DNA of 64,000 bases from Eumeta japonica (Eukaryota > Arthropoda > Insecta > Lepidoptera > Psychidae): the NCBI GenBank assembly GCA_005406025.1, contig BGZK01000185.1:248001-312000 (forward strand). Reading direction: 5' to 3'. The position numbers and the translations under genes are program-made. The notes below the pieces were generated by a model. It worked only from the letters and a program-made list of their open reading frames with translations, did not search any database and was not told the origin of the DNA. This document shows positions 11,533 to 25,030 of this stretch, piece after piece (the first letter of the stretch is position 1; every line of letters starts with the position of its first letter).

Positions 11533-13479
11533 TAATTAAGAATTTCCGCGAACTGACACTTCACACGATAAATTATCTTAATTATTTCAGTGTAAAAATA
11601 TTACAAAGAAGCAGCTTTCGCTTATATAAACGAAAAATGGTTCTTTGTATGTTCAATATCCATCGAATAGCCTATATCCAATATATTAAACCCATTCAAG
11701 CTTGAACTCAATCATAGTGCCATTCCAGATTTTATCCATACCATTACCATTTTATCCATACACAAAATAAGGTCGTTAAATTCTGTTATCTTAGTAACTC
11801 TCTAGTTTTTAGAAATATGTATTTCTTGACTATCGCTTTTTTTTATATGTAACAACAATTTTATGACGTTATAAAACATATATACTTTTTAAATTCAAAA
11901 TTAACTCACTGCTCTAATTCATCAAAATTGTTCTGCTACCTGCGAACCTTTATAATCTTGCAGAATTCACTAAATGAAGGAGGATTATTATGTACTACAT
12001 GTCTATCCCCAGACCATAAGTTATCCTTTTGCTAATTATTAATGATAATATCCTTATATATATATATATATTTATATTATTCTTAATCATTTATGATATT
12101 CAATAATTATCCTTCATTAAATCATGAAATTACGTGTTTGTATACATAATAAAGGATGTTCTAAGATTCAGTAAAAAAGCTTTAATATTGGTTTTATCTT
12201 TACTTTAGAAATGTTTAAAGTTTAATTAATACGTTTTTTATCATACATTCTGTATTCGCTGATTCCTGATCGGAGTTGTCCTATTCACCCTATCCTCGAA
12301 ACTTCGCACAGTGGAAAATCAAAGGGATGGAAAAGAGAGGAACTCACCCTTGTGTGTGATGTCTCACCCTAGGCGGCCACCGCGGTTTCGTGCACGACTG
12401 CGCGTCTATGCTGGTTTTACTCCGAACACGTAGTATGCACTTGCGGTTCACGATAATTATATTAATAATTATAACAATTTATTATATGATGAGCGATTTG
12501 CGGGTGCGTTCGCGTTAGATATACAGAAGACAGCGAGAGCGGGTAGGAACAAATTGGATTGCGGGCGTATGGCAGGGGGCTATTGCCACTGCATTTAATC
12601 TCGAGAATACGGCGTAAACACATGCTTACTGACCTTTTTCATCTGTTTATAGACTGGATTTCATAGATTATTAACAAGTTACTCTTAAATATTTCAAAAA
12701 AAAATTAATTATAGACGATCACTGTACTCAAGTCGGTGTGACACTCGCTAGGAACCTAAAATTTTTTAATTACCTTTCTTCACTTAGGTACGTTTTTAAA
12801 CAAATTTTCGTAATTCCTCATCTTTGTTCATGTAATAAAACTGCGCATGTGATTAATTAATTTACTAATACCTATGATGCGATTTGAAATTCTAATTCGA
12901 GACTATGGCGCTTACACAGTGTGTCGCTGGAGTCGCATATTGTTCAGTACAAACTGTCTACAAATACAGCCAGAGGCACTGATAGAGATAGAGAAAGCGA
13001 CAGAGAAAGTTTGTCTGTTTGCATTTTATTCGTAGTTGTATTTCTCAAAGTGCACGTAAAATAATTGTGTGTGCTTTGCCGTAATCCGCCATCGAGAAGC
13101 TGATACATAGGCCGAGCTCTCCGGCCGTAGTGATGTTGCGGTGGACCGGAAAATTTCTATAAATTTTCAAGGGACAAACAGGCATGTGAGTAAACATGCA
13201 AACAAGTACGAAAGTCTACGAACACCCTATGTAACACTTTAGTATTTTAGTGAACAGTCGTTTACGTATAACTACAAAATGCTATTTACATAGCAATTCT
13301 AATTTCCAACTCTTACTTAAGTCATTAGACCATACAAAATGAACAACGTAACCACCCCTAACGGACGAAGAGCGAAACAGCATACCTCGTGCAGAAACTC
13401 AAACACATTATCGTCATGCGTGTACACTTAAGCGTAGGCAATAAAGAAGTTAAAAGCGGATTACCTGAATATTGAGGGG

Positions 13480-13700
13480 CATCAATCAAACCGGACGCAG
13501 CGCGCGGCGCTTAGGTGTGCATTCTTCGCCGTAATTGCCGAAGTTGGTTGACGGCTGAGAACGATATTGTAGAAAGTTGCCCGGCGGCTGGGGAGAGAAA
13601 ATTTTGAAAATTCGCCGAAACGATCCGCCGGATGGCGGTCGTGTGGAATTTCAACTTCACCGTTTTATTACGCATTCGCGTATTTCACTCGGGCTGTGGA
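13480..13700. other. CpG-rich patch
   Basis: This local patch is rich in CpG ('ggacgcagcgcgcggcgctt', 'cgatccgccggatggcggtc') against an AT-rich background. No motif-bearing coding frame was seen. It may be regulatory or a remnant of a GC-rich repeat. Confidence 0.25.
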
Positions 13701-15029
13701 GTAGAATTTTAATTGTCTCTTTTTTTGTAGTCAGTAGAAATGCTATGTTAGTATGGGTGGTATTAATTTGAAGTCTTAAGTTAAAACTAAATCTTTGGTT
13801 TATGACTCAAACGTAATCTTAACTATGTACATAATGATAATAACTTAAGGACGTTGATGATTCAACTATGATGTTAAAAAGTTTAGCAAATTTTCTTAAA
13901 AATTCATAATAAGTTTATTTTTATTTTTTATTTAAAAAAATAGTTATTTTCAAAAACATTAATTGTGACTTGGTATTTTACACTAATTTTCGAGAAATCG
14001 TTTAATAAATGATTACATGAACATATAACCTTTAGTCGACAAATTAGCAGACATATCAGCAGTTGGAAAATAATTTATTTCTACTGTTATAAATTATCTG
14101 TTTAATAAAATTGTATTGCATATGAATAAGTTTCGAGCGGTCGTAATACTGATGAATATTGACCAACTTCAATGCGGTCTGAGTGTAACATAGATGCATG
14201 GTTCAATTTTAATACAAAAACCTGCTATTTCTAGTTCTAAGTTCAATAATAAACGATTTCACGGCAAACTTTCGACAAAGCCATGCAATCAGCTTCACAG
14301 TTGCTAAAAGCTATAGTTTTTATTATAAGAAGAGATAGCAAAACCACGTTTTGAAAAATTTGTGTATGACATTCACTAAACTAATCCTTTTAAATACGTT
14401 CTTCTTTTGGTATTATTCTTAAGGCTATTCTAACAAATAACCTTTTATCTTACCAAATATTTCTAATTTCTTTTAGCGTTATTATAGCTACTTAGTAAAT
14501 AACGTCTATTAAATTGACCTAAATAACTGACTACATAAGCGACATCTGGTCCTGTCAATACTGTCGAGTACAAAAGGCATCACGTTGTGTGCCACACTTT
14601 GAACTTTGACCCGGGCAAAAGACGAAAGGGATAGCTGTTTATGTACATACTTTACTTAAAATATGACGTGCGGCTGGTCTTCCAGGCAGTGGGCGACGCA
14701 GTATACCGTACCGCGCTATAATTCATTTAATTCATAAGCATTTTTATTTTGTTTATTTCTGTAAATATAATAAATTATGTGTTAGTATAAGCAAATATAG
14801 AAAAAAAACGATATTATGAATACGATTTCTAAAAAGAGAAATTGAGCTGCATGATAACTAAAAGTATGATTAAAATTGTCATGTCTAAAAGATGAAAAAG
14901 TTCGTTGTATGTCCCAGCAGCCGGATCCGCGAATGAATTGTGTATATTTTGAAAACAAACGAAATCTACATCGGGGCTACAATCAAAAGCGGAACCACGA
15001 CTGACGATCGGTTGACATAAATGATGGAA

Positions 15030-15075
15030 GGTTTGATATTCACGCGGGCGAAGCCACAGGCAAAAGCTAGTATAT
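15030..15075 (-). repeat. Retroposon head/tail fragment, lepidopteran style
   Basis: The plus strand reads 'cgcgggcgaagccacaggca' then 'aaaagctagtatataat'. This is the reverse complement of the 'tagcttttgcccgcggcttcgcccgc' type sequence also present at 54222. This signature is widespread in lepidopteran retroposons. Confidence 0.5.
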
Positions 15076-18000
15076 AATAATTGATAGGAAAAATAAATTC
15101 GTTCCGTCGGGTGTCCCGCGAGACCTCTTTTTTTTTACTTATATTCCTTGGCTAACTTTTTGCAACTAATGCTGAATTGCATTTAGTTTTACTGACTAAT
15201 AAATTGCATAAACTCGATAGATTTGATTAAATCGTACGTTACTTTCATTGCAGAACGACATCCTTGATTACAAGCAGGTATCGGTCCGGCCGTCGGTTTA
15301 GGATGAATTAGCAGACCACCCATTTATCGGTGATTTCGCAGCCTGTCCTAGTTAATTGCTGCAAGATTTCTAACATTCGTGACGTGTAGTACGTCATATT
15401 TTCATTGTTTTTCAATTTAATCGAAATCAGATGACGTAACAAAATATTCCCCTTAAAAAAATTTGGTTGCCTGTAAAGTCGGTATACGGGCGAAAGTTTT
15501 ACGTGACAACGACTTTGAATGGTAAAATCATTTTAATGTGAATATTCATTCGTATAGTAGGAAGAAGGATGAAATAATAGTAACAATTTAAAACATTTAT
15601 TTATACAAAGAATTATATTTAAAACATTAATTTATACAAAGAATCTCGCACTGAATTTCATATTAACAAAATTTTATTTTTACCTTTACACATACATACG
15701 TATTTATATACAAATATACATACAATAACTTGCAATACATTTGCAAGCTATGCACTAATTCTCTAGTGCTGCGCGCGCGGCAGACCGATCATAGTTGAGT
15801 GGGAGAGAGACGCAAGGCATTCGGCGGGCCTCTCTCTCGTTCGGTGACTCATCGTTACGTTACCGAGCGTTACACTTTTTCAAAGTGACTCCCAGCCGCA
15901 ACCTAATTTAAGACGTTGTCACGTCAAAAAATTCTATCAACAAACAAAGACTTGAAGGTCGTTCAGAACTTTTTTACTTGTTATTTATAGGAGTTTTAAT
16001 GATTTAACAAGTCTGTAGCCACCGTAGGCGATCATTGCCGCTCATGGTGATCACAATCCCAGATAATTTTTTCTTCAAAACCTCCTTGGCGTAGTTTATA
16101 GGGAATGGTAGATCAATCCAAAGTTTTACCGTGTGTGGTAGAAAATCTCATGTGAAGAATGCGATGGTAGTGATGATCCATTATGATAGTCTTTCACGCT
16201 CTATGTGTACAAATAACGATAAATCGATCGTCAAAATTACTAATGTTTTTGATTTGATTTTGCACGTGCTGCGTCTATCGCTCCGTCGACGGCTGAAGTT
16301 ACTTGATGCAGGTACTTATCCCTGTCTTCGAGTTCAATATTAACAAATTTTCTACTGGGGATGATCAATCGCCTTAATCCTTATATTAATAATAAACCAT
16401 TATTTTTGTGAAATATATGATTCAGACTATAACATAATAAAATACATATAGCTTAACGGACTAAAAAGATATTTAGTTACATGTTGACTATATACGACTC
16501 ACAAACATAGACCGGAGTATATATAACTGCATACGACAGTTACTAGATGGCAATAGGAGCATTGTCATCTAATAAAAATGACTGATTTGAACTTTTTCTA
16601 AAATTCAAAACATATCGTCAAGAAAACTTACCATTTGATAGCTCTCTAAGTATTTATGTAACTCGCTAATTCAGTAAGTTGCGTAAATGCACAGCGCCCT
16701 TTGTCTCCGTACGACGTAGCCGGCCCTTCCGCTAACTTTATTAAGCTATCTAAGTTGATATTGACTGACAGCTGTTGATAGTGGCTCTATTCAGTAAACT
16801 TCGGTCATTTGTCAATTTGGAAGTTCAGCGGTAATAATATAAGGGTTTAGGCAACGTCGAATTGCATGAACGAAATGGTCCTCGTTTCAGAATACCGGCG
16901 GAGATGCTTTTAATCGAAGGCTGTGAGAGGGGCAAAATTTCGTATGCTACTTTTTAAAAATATACGTAACCTTCTCTTGATGTTTATAAATTAGATGAAT
17001 ATTTTATCAGTTTCAAAAATTGTTTAAATGAGCATGAAAAACATAAAATACAAATGTAACTTATTATTTCTTTAATTGCGCTTGTCTTTTAAGCAAAAAA
17101 AAAATTAAAGATAAGAAGACGAATACGACTCCTTGTACTTAATTTAAATAGTTTAGTTATTGTATATAAACATACAAAATTGAATAAATAATATAGTTTC
17201 ATTATATTTTGTAAGTTGAACTATTGCTGATACAGCAATTGAAATAAGTTACATTTCTCGTTGTAGTTTCGACTTTATACCCTTACATAAATTAAGTACT
17301 GAAAAATATAAAGATTGGCAAACAAAAATTACTTAAAGGAAAATATATGAACTTTCTTATTAACATTGTTATTATTATAAGCTTTGTTAGTGCTTTTCAG
17401 ATGTTATTACACTTGCTTAACTCCACGTTAAGTTTCATGGTAACAGGCGACTGGTCGAAAATTAAGCGAAGGGCAATATTTTGCCAACTATCAATTCTAA
17501 ATAGTAAATCGGATAGGTCTATTTAGGTCAACTGAAAATATTTGTGGAAAATTTTCCCCTTAAAATTGATAAAAGCGAAATTATTAATTTTAATGTCATT
17601 TTCCCCAATTTTGAATACTGAGACATCATATTTAACATTATGACTTAGCAGTGCTTTAAGACGTACATTTTATAAAAATGCAAGTTCTGACTTAATCGGA
17701 ATCATTTTAATATTCCTCTTTTGACGGTTGGAACAGGATTACGATGATCGTGTTTTTCACACTTTGTATATATATTTATGAAATGTAGATAATTTTTTTT
17801 TGTAGCCCATAGGGGCTTGTGAACATGAATGAGTGTACAAAAAATATTTTTTTTTTATACAAGGTTAAGGTTATCTGGTTAATCCACACCAGATTAAGAA
17901 ATCGAAATTTTTTCACAACTTTTCAAAAAATATTTTAACAGATGTATTTTATTTTGAAAATTTTGCCTCAAAGGTTGCGAGGTAGAAAAAAAGGAAAACA

Positions 18001-20006
18001 ATGTCGTTCGTTCATGCAAATAGAAACAAACTATGTATGCCCCCTGCTTCTTTCACATTTGGTGTGCTAAATATCTTACTGATACTGTCTAAATCAATTA
18101 TCGATTCTAATATTATTTAAAATATTTTAAATATCGGTTCACAAGTCGAAATCGAACGGCGCCTTCGTTTTATTATAAACGCTAATCACGTTTAAATAAT
18201 TTGTCTGTTCTAACCAGAATACCTATTAGGCAGATGTAGGCATTAAACAAAACCTCAATCGAGATGGCGTTCTATTCCAAAAAACCAAAGGGTTTATTAC
18301 ACGAACATTAGAAACTTGTGCATTTAAACTCGGTCCCTTCATCAATATTTTATATCCGTTCGATGTCCCTCTCAACAGTTTTGGAGTTGTCGCTAAGTCC
18401 ACTTACGGCCCCCGTGCCATGTAATGCGGTGTAAGCGTCACCTTTCAGGGTTTCGCCTTGAGTTCGCGCTACCGTCAAACGATCTTCCCCCTAATGGATT
18501 TGAATGTCATTGAATGTTTTATATACTCGCCTACAATGGCACTAGATTAAGCGCTATCTACGAAGACTTGGATTTTTTTGTAAATATTCATAGTATTATC
18601 ATTCGCTTTTTAAAATCTTACGCATACGCATATAAACATGAACATTTTAGTATATGTAATTTTTTTCAATTTTAACACAAACTAAATATAATTTTTACAG
18701 TAGTGATGCATAAAGGGGAACCAGTAAATTAATACGAACCTATATATTATATATTTAAAATTATTTTTTTTGAATGATATACTTTTAACGATATTTTGTG
18801 TCTAAGTATTATGCTTTTTCAAAAACTTGTTTCCAGAACAAAAAGTATAGTACGCCAAAATCCTGTGACATCGAAAAAACACGACCAATCAGATTCTCCC
18901 ACAAGTGTATGTGCTGAATGTAAATATAAAAATGATATGTATATCACAAAAAAATCCAATAAAAAAAAAGTAAATAGAGCGAATCCTGAGATAGGACATT
19001 TTTTTTTACGATAAAAAGATATCTCTATGAGTTATCTTCCACTTTTGTTAAATTTTTGATTATTTGATATTAAAAAAAAATGAACGAACTTCGAGATACG
19101 AAAATCATCTCGTGTTTGAAATACCATTTATTATTGATGCTTGAATAATTGTGACATATAATTTGTTTCATTTACAAATAACGAAAAATTTTGAATGCTT
19201 AAATTTAAGACACTCTTAATTTGTGGTCGAGTCTGTATGTACACTAGTTCAATTTACTTCTTATTTACTTTTAATATTTTTTTGAAATTGGATTCTTTAA
19301 TCAAAACGTATCAGATAGGAATTAAAATACCTGATATTTTTACAATTTGGAATTTTATAAAATGTGATATGATTCCGCTAAGACAACCGATACACTTCGC
19401 GACACCTAGTTTTTTGTGGCATATTTTTTTTGTCCGTCTACGTAATTTCAGAATTTTTGTTTGACCTATTATTATATGCTGTAAAACCAAAACCAAATAC
19501 CGTATTTTGGAGTGCTCTTTTGCACTAAAATTAACTAATGTTTTACATTATTTTATAGGGAAATTTATTTTTTTGACTCAATATTATCTATTTAGAGTAA
19601 CAAAGTGAACTTTTTCAGTCCTCTTTTCAACTCTTTGGGATTACTTATCAACGCCATGACTGGCGAGCTCGTCATATCAGCCGAACTTCAAAATTATGGA
19701 GTTCACCGTGAAAGTTGACGGGAGGGATTCTCTGGCAACGTCAGTATTCTTTGGAGTTAGGAACGTTTTTATTTATGGTGATTAAATTCACGGCACATGG
19801 GAATAGATATCAAGGTTATGGCGTAAAGGGACGGGGAAAAGGATATTATCCTCTTGAAGGGAATAATTGATGGGATAGACGATAACATTAGGATTTCGGG
19901 TTCACGTAGGCGGGGTGCCTCTGCCTATAAGCGAGGCACTTTGGTTCGAGCAGAATGATGCCATATCAAGTTTCAAAATTTACTGTACTTGAAAATTCAA
20001 GGAGTT

Positions 20007-20048
20007 GATCAAATCTAGTCTACCTGAACAGGTTGACTAGATTTGGTC
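20007..20048. repeat. Quasi-palindrome, 20-base arms, 2-base loop
   Basis: Left arm GATCAAATCTAGTCTACCTG, loop AA, right arm CAGGTTGACTAGATTTGGTC. Eighteen of 20 positions pair. Confidence 0.85.
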
Positions 20049-21642
20049 AGTATATTTATATAAAATGTAGTAAGAAAGCGATAAAGAATTCAATTATATT
20101 ATTTACATTTTTTTTTATTCAATGGAAATACAACTTCATATCGTAAAATATATGCATAGCAACTTAATATCGAACTGCATACCATTTATTTTGTGTTGGG
20201 TTTCAATATTTTGGAAATTACAAGTATAACAATCGCATATTATTTATTTACTAGCATTATCTTCTGCTTAAGTGCGTTCCTCGTATCACGCACAAGAGTT
20301 CTAAGCAGGCGCACCACATCCGTCCGAGTATGGTGGGCGCTAAATGGGGCCGCGAACTATTCACCCCGTCCATTAGGTAAATCCCCGGATCTACGACTAT
20401 TACGTAGAGTGTCTAGTTTAGTTGCGGCACTCTGTTTTTCTAGCGTCGGCCTATGACGAATAAACATCAAAAGAAGAACCTCCTTAGGAGTTTTTCTAGG
20501 GTTATTTTCCGAGACGGTGCTCGCATGAGAACTTCCCCAAAGGATACGTTTTGCTTTATAAAGTTTTAGTTGCTCCAAAATTAAGTAACATAATAAAACA
20601 ACATTTACAAAAAAAGATCTTCAAAATTTATTAGTTATAATAACTAATTGTTTTTAGTTCTATTGACGATGTCGTCAATTTCACTGAAGAGAATTATACT
20701 GAGAAAAAATTATTGCTACGATGGCAATAAAACTTTAGCATTAGCGAGCCGTTTATAGCACATAGCCTGTAGCGCAAATTTTTAAATGGCAATTTTTGTA
20801 TTGCCAATGTACCGATAGTTGTAGTGTATACTAGAGTGGCAGTATTTAAGTAGTCATTCAGTCTAAGTAAATGATTTTAATTTCGCTTTAGTAACAACTT
20901 CACATTGTTCCTACCACAATAATAGATTGTATCTTTGTAACCACGACAGAGTTTTTTTTTTGTAAAAGATCAAATGTACATTGTATTTGAATTTACTTTT
21001 CTTAGTTCTGGTAGCGAATGTACTTTGTGCGTTTAGTAATACCTCAGAATAGTTACATTGCCGATCTTAATCCTTATAATTTCTTGATGGTATACAATGA
21101 AAGTATTGATATTCCTCGAAGACTACGTATTGTTTTAGAAGATTATCACAAATAATAAATTTAATCTTTTTTTAATTTTAAATATAGAGTGCTTAACCCT
21201 AAGTTTTATATAAGTAGATTTTAATTAATATTTTTTGATTAAGAGTATATTCTCTTTTTACAATTTTTTAACTGAAATAAAATTCTATTCTAGGTCATTT
21301 ATTGGATACATTTGGTGTACAATTTAACATTATTAATGTAATATAACACAATTTTTATTTTCAATCGAGAAACGACAGCTTTAATTCCTTGAAATAAGTC
21401 ATTGGTAAAATAACAACTTAATAATTTTATTTGTGAGGAACTTTTAAAATCTTAATCTTTTCATTTTCATCAATTTGATTTTTTTCTTGCCAATGTTATA
21501 AGAAGGGTTTATGTATATACTATACGTATATTTGTATATGTGTATATTTTTATGTACATGGTGATATATTTTATATCACAATAGAACATTGGTAAATATT
21601 TTGTAATCATTTAAATCAGGTATGGGCGACTTTTGACGTGTT

Positions 21643-22266
21643 GTGGGCCAAAGTTTAATGTGCAAATACATTCGCAGGCCCCGTAAAAAAATAGTGATCG
21701 ATCCACGCAATTTTAATTACAATTTAAATACTAAATTGAATGACGACATGTCGGTTGATGGTTTGGATTGTACAGCGCCAACAAAAAAAAAAACTGAGCA
21801 AGATATTGAACATGACAACGGAAATTCAATCATGCCTGAAAGTGTGACCAATGCACTCCACGTCGTTATAAATAATGAGAACGACATCGTAATGTATTCC
21901 GACGAATAAGGTATCAATTGGGCCTTATGTTGAGTGGGTATATAAATCACCGGGTAATAATTATTAGCGTGTCTGGTGCTTCATATAATCAAATTATTAA
22001 CAAAATTTTAAATCATACGTATAAAAAAAACACAACAATAATTATATTAGTTGGAAATTGTTTTAATTTTAGTAGAAAAGAAATAATTGTTGCGTTTACC
22101 CGCCTACTAGAGTGTTTCAATCAAAATAGTATTAAATTATTTTTGTGTGCTTTTCCGTTTGCTAGTGGCTTAATGGAGAAGCAACTCAATCATGCCCATA
22201 AATTTAATTTATTAATGTATAACATGACATGGCGTCATAGTGATGAAGTTATTAAAATAATTCCGA
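21643..22266 (+). pseudogene. LINE-associated ORF fragment, SGNH-esterase-like (tentative)
   Basis: Two open frames in different phases (to 21909 and from 21918) read as one broken gene. The first part is basic and polar ('CKYIRRPRKKIVIDPRNF'). The second has 'GLMLSGYINHRVIIISVSGA', 'NTTIIILVGNCFNF', 'IKLFLCAFPFASGL' and 'LLMYNMTWRHSDE'. The Gly-Asn block inside a hydrophobic strand and the spaced strands resemble the SGNH/GDSL-type domain found in ORF1 of some insect non-LTR retrotransposons; this is from memory of the family and is tentative. There is no transmembrane or signal segment. The reading stops abruptly at about 22266, exactly where LINE-A RT sequence begins on the opposite strand. 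Confidence 0.35.
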
Positions 22267-24295
22267 ATCAATGTCTTAAATTTGGAAGTGAAAATTTAAT
22301 ATCTTTTGTTTTAATTTCATTAAGAATTATGTTATTTGCATTAAACAATTTTTCTACTTTAGAGATAGCATTGTTCACATAATCATGAGTCGGCTGTTGT
22401 CTTTTAACTTTGAATGACAAAGAGGTATCATCTATAAACAGTAGTATCACATAAGCATCCTTAACAAGGCTAGGTAAATCATTTATGTAGACTAAAAAAA
22501 TAAATGAACTAAGAATTGATCCCTGTGTTACACCTATGTGGACTATAGATCCAGACCATTTAATGCCATTGACATCAACTCTCCAAACCCTATTACTCAA
22601 ATGAGACTTCAGAAGTTGAGTGCCCGGCCTGTTACTCCATAGTGACGTAATTTCCCCATCAGAATTTCATGATAAACAAATGTCTTAAATAGATCGCAAA
22701 ATACCCCAATTGCGTCTCACGAATCCTCCCAGGCTCCAAAAATATGTTGCACAAGCTCAATCCCAGCATCGACTGTTGAGCGACGCCGAGTCAAACCGAA
22801 CTGTTTATTAGACATTAATTTATTAGTATAAAAATACATCAACAACTGACTTAGGATTAATTATTCGAATATTTTGCTAAGTGACGGTAGTATAGATATG
22901 GGTCTAAAGTTATTGAGACTTGATGCACAACCGCCTTTGAATAATGGAATTACTTTACTTTCTTTCATGAAATCGGGAAACTCGCTTTCATCTAAATACT
23001 TATTAAAGATAAACGCAAATGTATTCTATAATCGAATTTACAATCATAATAGAAAGACCATGAATGTCAGCGGTCCTCTATATGTCTAAAGATTTAAATG
23101 TTTTGATAACCTCTTCAGAACTCGCATATTTAAATTTAATTCTAAATTAATATTACAGATCGGATTTTTTTTTTCAGTAATGATTCGGCAAGAGCGGGAG
23201 ATGAGTTAATAGAACTGGTAGTTAAAACAGAATATCAATTAAAAACGTCTCAAAGGCCTTAGAAACTTTTGTGTCTACATTCAAGGTTTTGTCATCTAAC
23301 TTAAGTTTAAAGTCAATAACTCGGCCTTAATTCTTCCAGTCTCGTTCTTTATGACACCCCGAGTCGTTTTTATAAAAATATTGCTGTTTTTAATTTTATT
23401 ATTTATGTGTTTGGCTTTAGCCGCAATGCAAATATGTTTAATTTTTTCAGTATTTATATATTTAGCAAAGCTCTTACTATTATTAAAAGTCTTTTCGTCA
23501 TAAAGGTCATACAATCTCCTTCTACTTTAATGAATTCCCACTTTTTCCCAATTGATAAATGATAATGTGTTATTTATTTTAACATTTTTTGCCACAAATA
23601 CATTATCCTATTCTCTTTGTATCACATCAAACATAAAATTATACATCTAATTGGAACTATCACAGCACTGAAGTTCCGGAATTCTCTGTATGATATTTTT
23701 TTAAATTAAACTGCGCGTTTTTCGTTCACCGGTACACAAATTATTTTTCTTTTTAGACTGTTATTAAGCGATATTCTAAAAGACGCACATTGACCGCTGT
23801 GGTCTGATTTTATTTTATCTACTATAGATTTCTCCTGTTGTTAAATATTTGTATAGATGTTGACGATACAAGTTTTACAGGTAGAAGATATCCTCATCAG
23901 AACTAAAAAGAGATTAGACAGATTATAATAACCAAAAAATTCCAAAATCTCATCGCCGCGATTACTGGCATCCAATAAATCTATATTAAAATCTCCAGAT
24001 ACTACTGTGTTTTTACTTTTGTCACTAAGGCTTGATCCATTACAGATTCAAATAATTCATAGGAGGAATGAAGGAGACTGTATACGCTCATTACAACTAG
24101 CCGCTCGAGTTCCACACAGGCTATTTCAATAACCCGCTCAACGGAAAGACTCACAATATCGATTATTTCCTTAAATTTTAAATTATTTCTTATTAATATT
24201 AAGGATCTGCCACGTATTGATCTCTCTCTGCCGAAAGAACTAGCAACCTGGTGATTGACAAAACCAAACTGGAGCTGGTAGTTCTTGAGCCAATG
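22264..24295 (-). pseudogene. LINE-A: endonuclease and reverse transcriptase core of a non-LTR retrotransposon (broken)
   Basis: Reading down the minus strand from 24295, an AP-endonuclease-like region comes first, with 'ASSFGRERS' near 24240 and 'VSGDFNIDLLDA' near 23990-23955. A linker follows (about 23515-23290, 'KSFAKYINTEKI'), then RT motifs. The 'QFGLTRRRSTVDAG' and 'LVQHIF' blocks lie near 22800-22740, and a continuous 110-codon frame (22600-22268) has 'GVTQGSILSSFIFLVYINDLP' and an active-site box FIDD at residues 55-58, normally F/YADD. Several frameshifts and stops separate the blocks. The RT ends suddenly at 'LPNLRH' (about 22268), where a family member would continue into the thumb. 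The family is CR1/Jockey-like. Confidence 0.75.
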
Positions 24296-24788
24296 TTTCT
24301 ACCTATCATAATTCTACTTTTTCTACCTATCATAACATATAGAATTTAGCTAGCTGTCTAATACGTTAGATATGATCTCTGAAATGGAGATGTTTATCCA
24401 ACGTGATGTCTAGGTATTTTTAATTGTGTTATCACGGAATGGGGGTATTTAACATGCAAAGGGTGATAATGTTTACCGTGACTACTCGAGTCCTCTTTTT
24501 CATACTGTGGTCTAAATATATTGTTGTTGATTTCTCCGGAAAAACGTCGATCCTCCAGAGTTGAAATCAATTGCGTCAACTCATCAACGCCCGCTGGTGA
24601 AGCGGTATTATGTGCCCTACACTACAGCTATGTAAGTAGTGTCGTGTCGTCGGCGAATAGCGCGAGTTGGACGTCTGTTGCGATCGCATAATGTCATTTG
24701 TGTATGCGGATATATAGAAACAGCGAGACTGTGGAGCCTTGAGGCACTCCTGCTCTAATGGGTTGTTTGCAAGAGTGTTTTCGTGGGG
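24296..24788 (-). repeat. Left arm of a 493-bp inverted duplication (LINE-B RT fragment)
   Basis: This segment is the reverse complement of 27079-27571. I read both arms through and saw no mismatch within these limits. It encodes the LINE-B RT core including the FADD box in reverse orientation, and a 61-codon frame (24394-24579) identical to that at 27288-27473. The left outer edge joins LINE-A endonuclease sequence and the inner edge joins the LINE-A C-terminal fragment. Confidence 0.9.
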
Positions 24789-25030
24789 GTAGTCTACATA
24801 AACTCAATACCAGAAATAAAAATAAAGTGATTTCACATGTTAGTCGACTGTGCGAAATCACAAATTCATTTAGAGGGTTCTGTGTTCAATATAAAATATT
24901 CAATAAGGTTCCTGTGGAAATACAATATTTACCCCTATATAAATTTAAGTGTTATTAAACAATCACTCAGTAAAAAAAAAGAATTATACAATTTCTGAAT
25001 ACTTAGAAGACAAATATCTTAATAAGCTGC
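24789..25030 (+). pseudogene. LINE-A C-terminal fragment
   Basis: The plus strand encodes 'LNTRNKNKVISHVSRL', 'NSFRGFCVQYKIFNKVPVEI', 'LPLYKFKCY' and, after a frameshift near 24955, 'KKNYTISEYLEDKYLN'. This is the usual C-terminal end of the type of non-LTR ORF2 whose RT core lies on the opposite strand at 22268-24295. It starts exactly at the inner edge of the inverted arm. Confidence 0.6.

Larger units (their letters stand above)
11533..21600. other. Long non-coding AT-rich stretch
   Basis: No gene was recognised over about 10 kb. Visible items are a TA run at 12055-12071, a CpG-rich patch at 13480-13700, a minus-oriented retroposon head at about 15030-15075, a 'gagagaga/tctctctc' inverted patch at about 15800-15845, a quasi-palindrome at 20007-20048 and poly-A/T tracts. 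Several ORFs of 60-90 codons are AT-rich chance frames without recognisable motifs. Confidence 0.5.

Noticed and set aside
19195..19496. Overlapping 89- and 61-codon frames on both strands
   Set aside because: AT-rich mirror frames with no motif.
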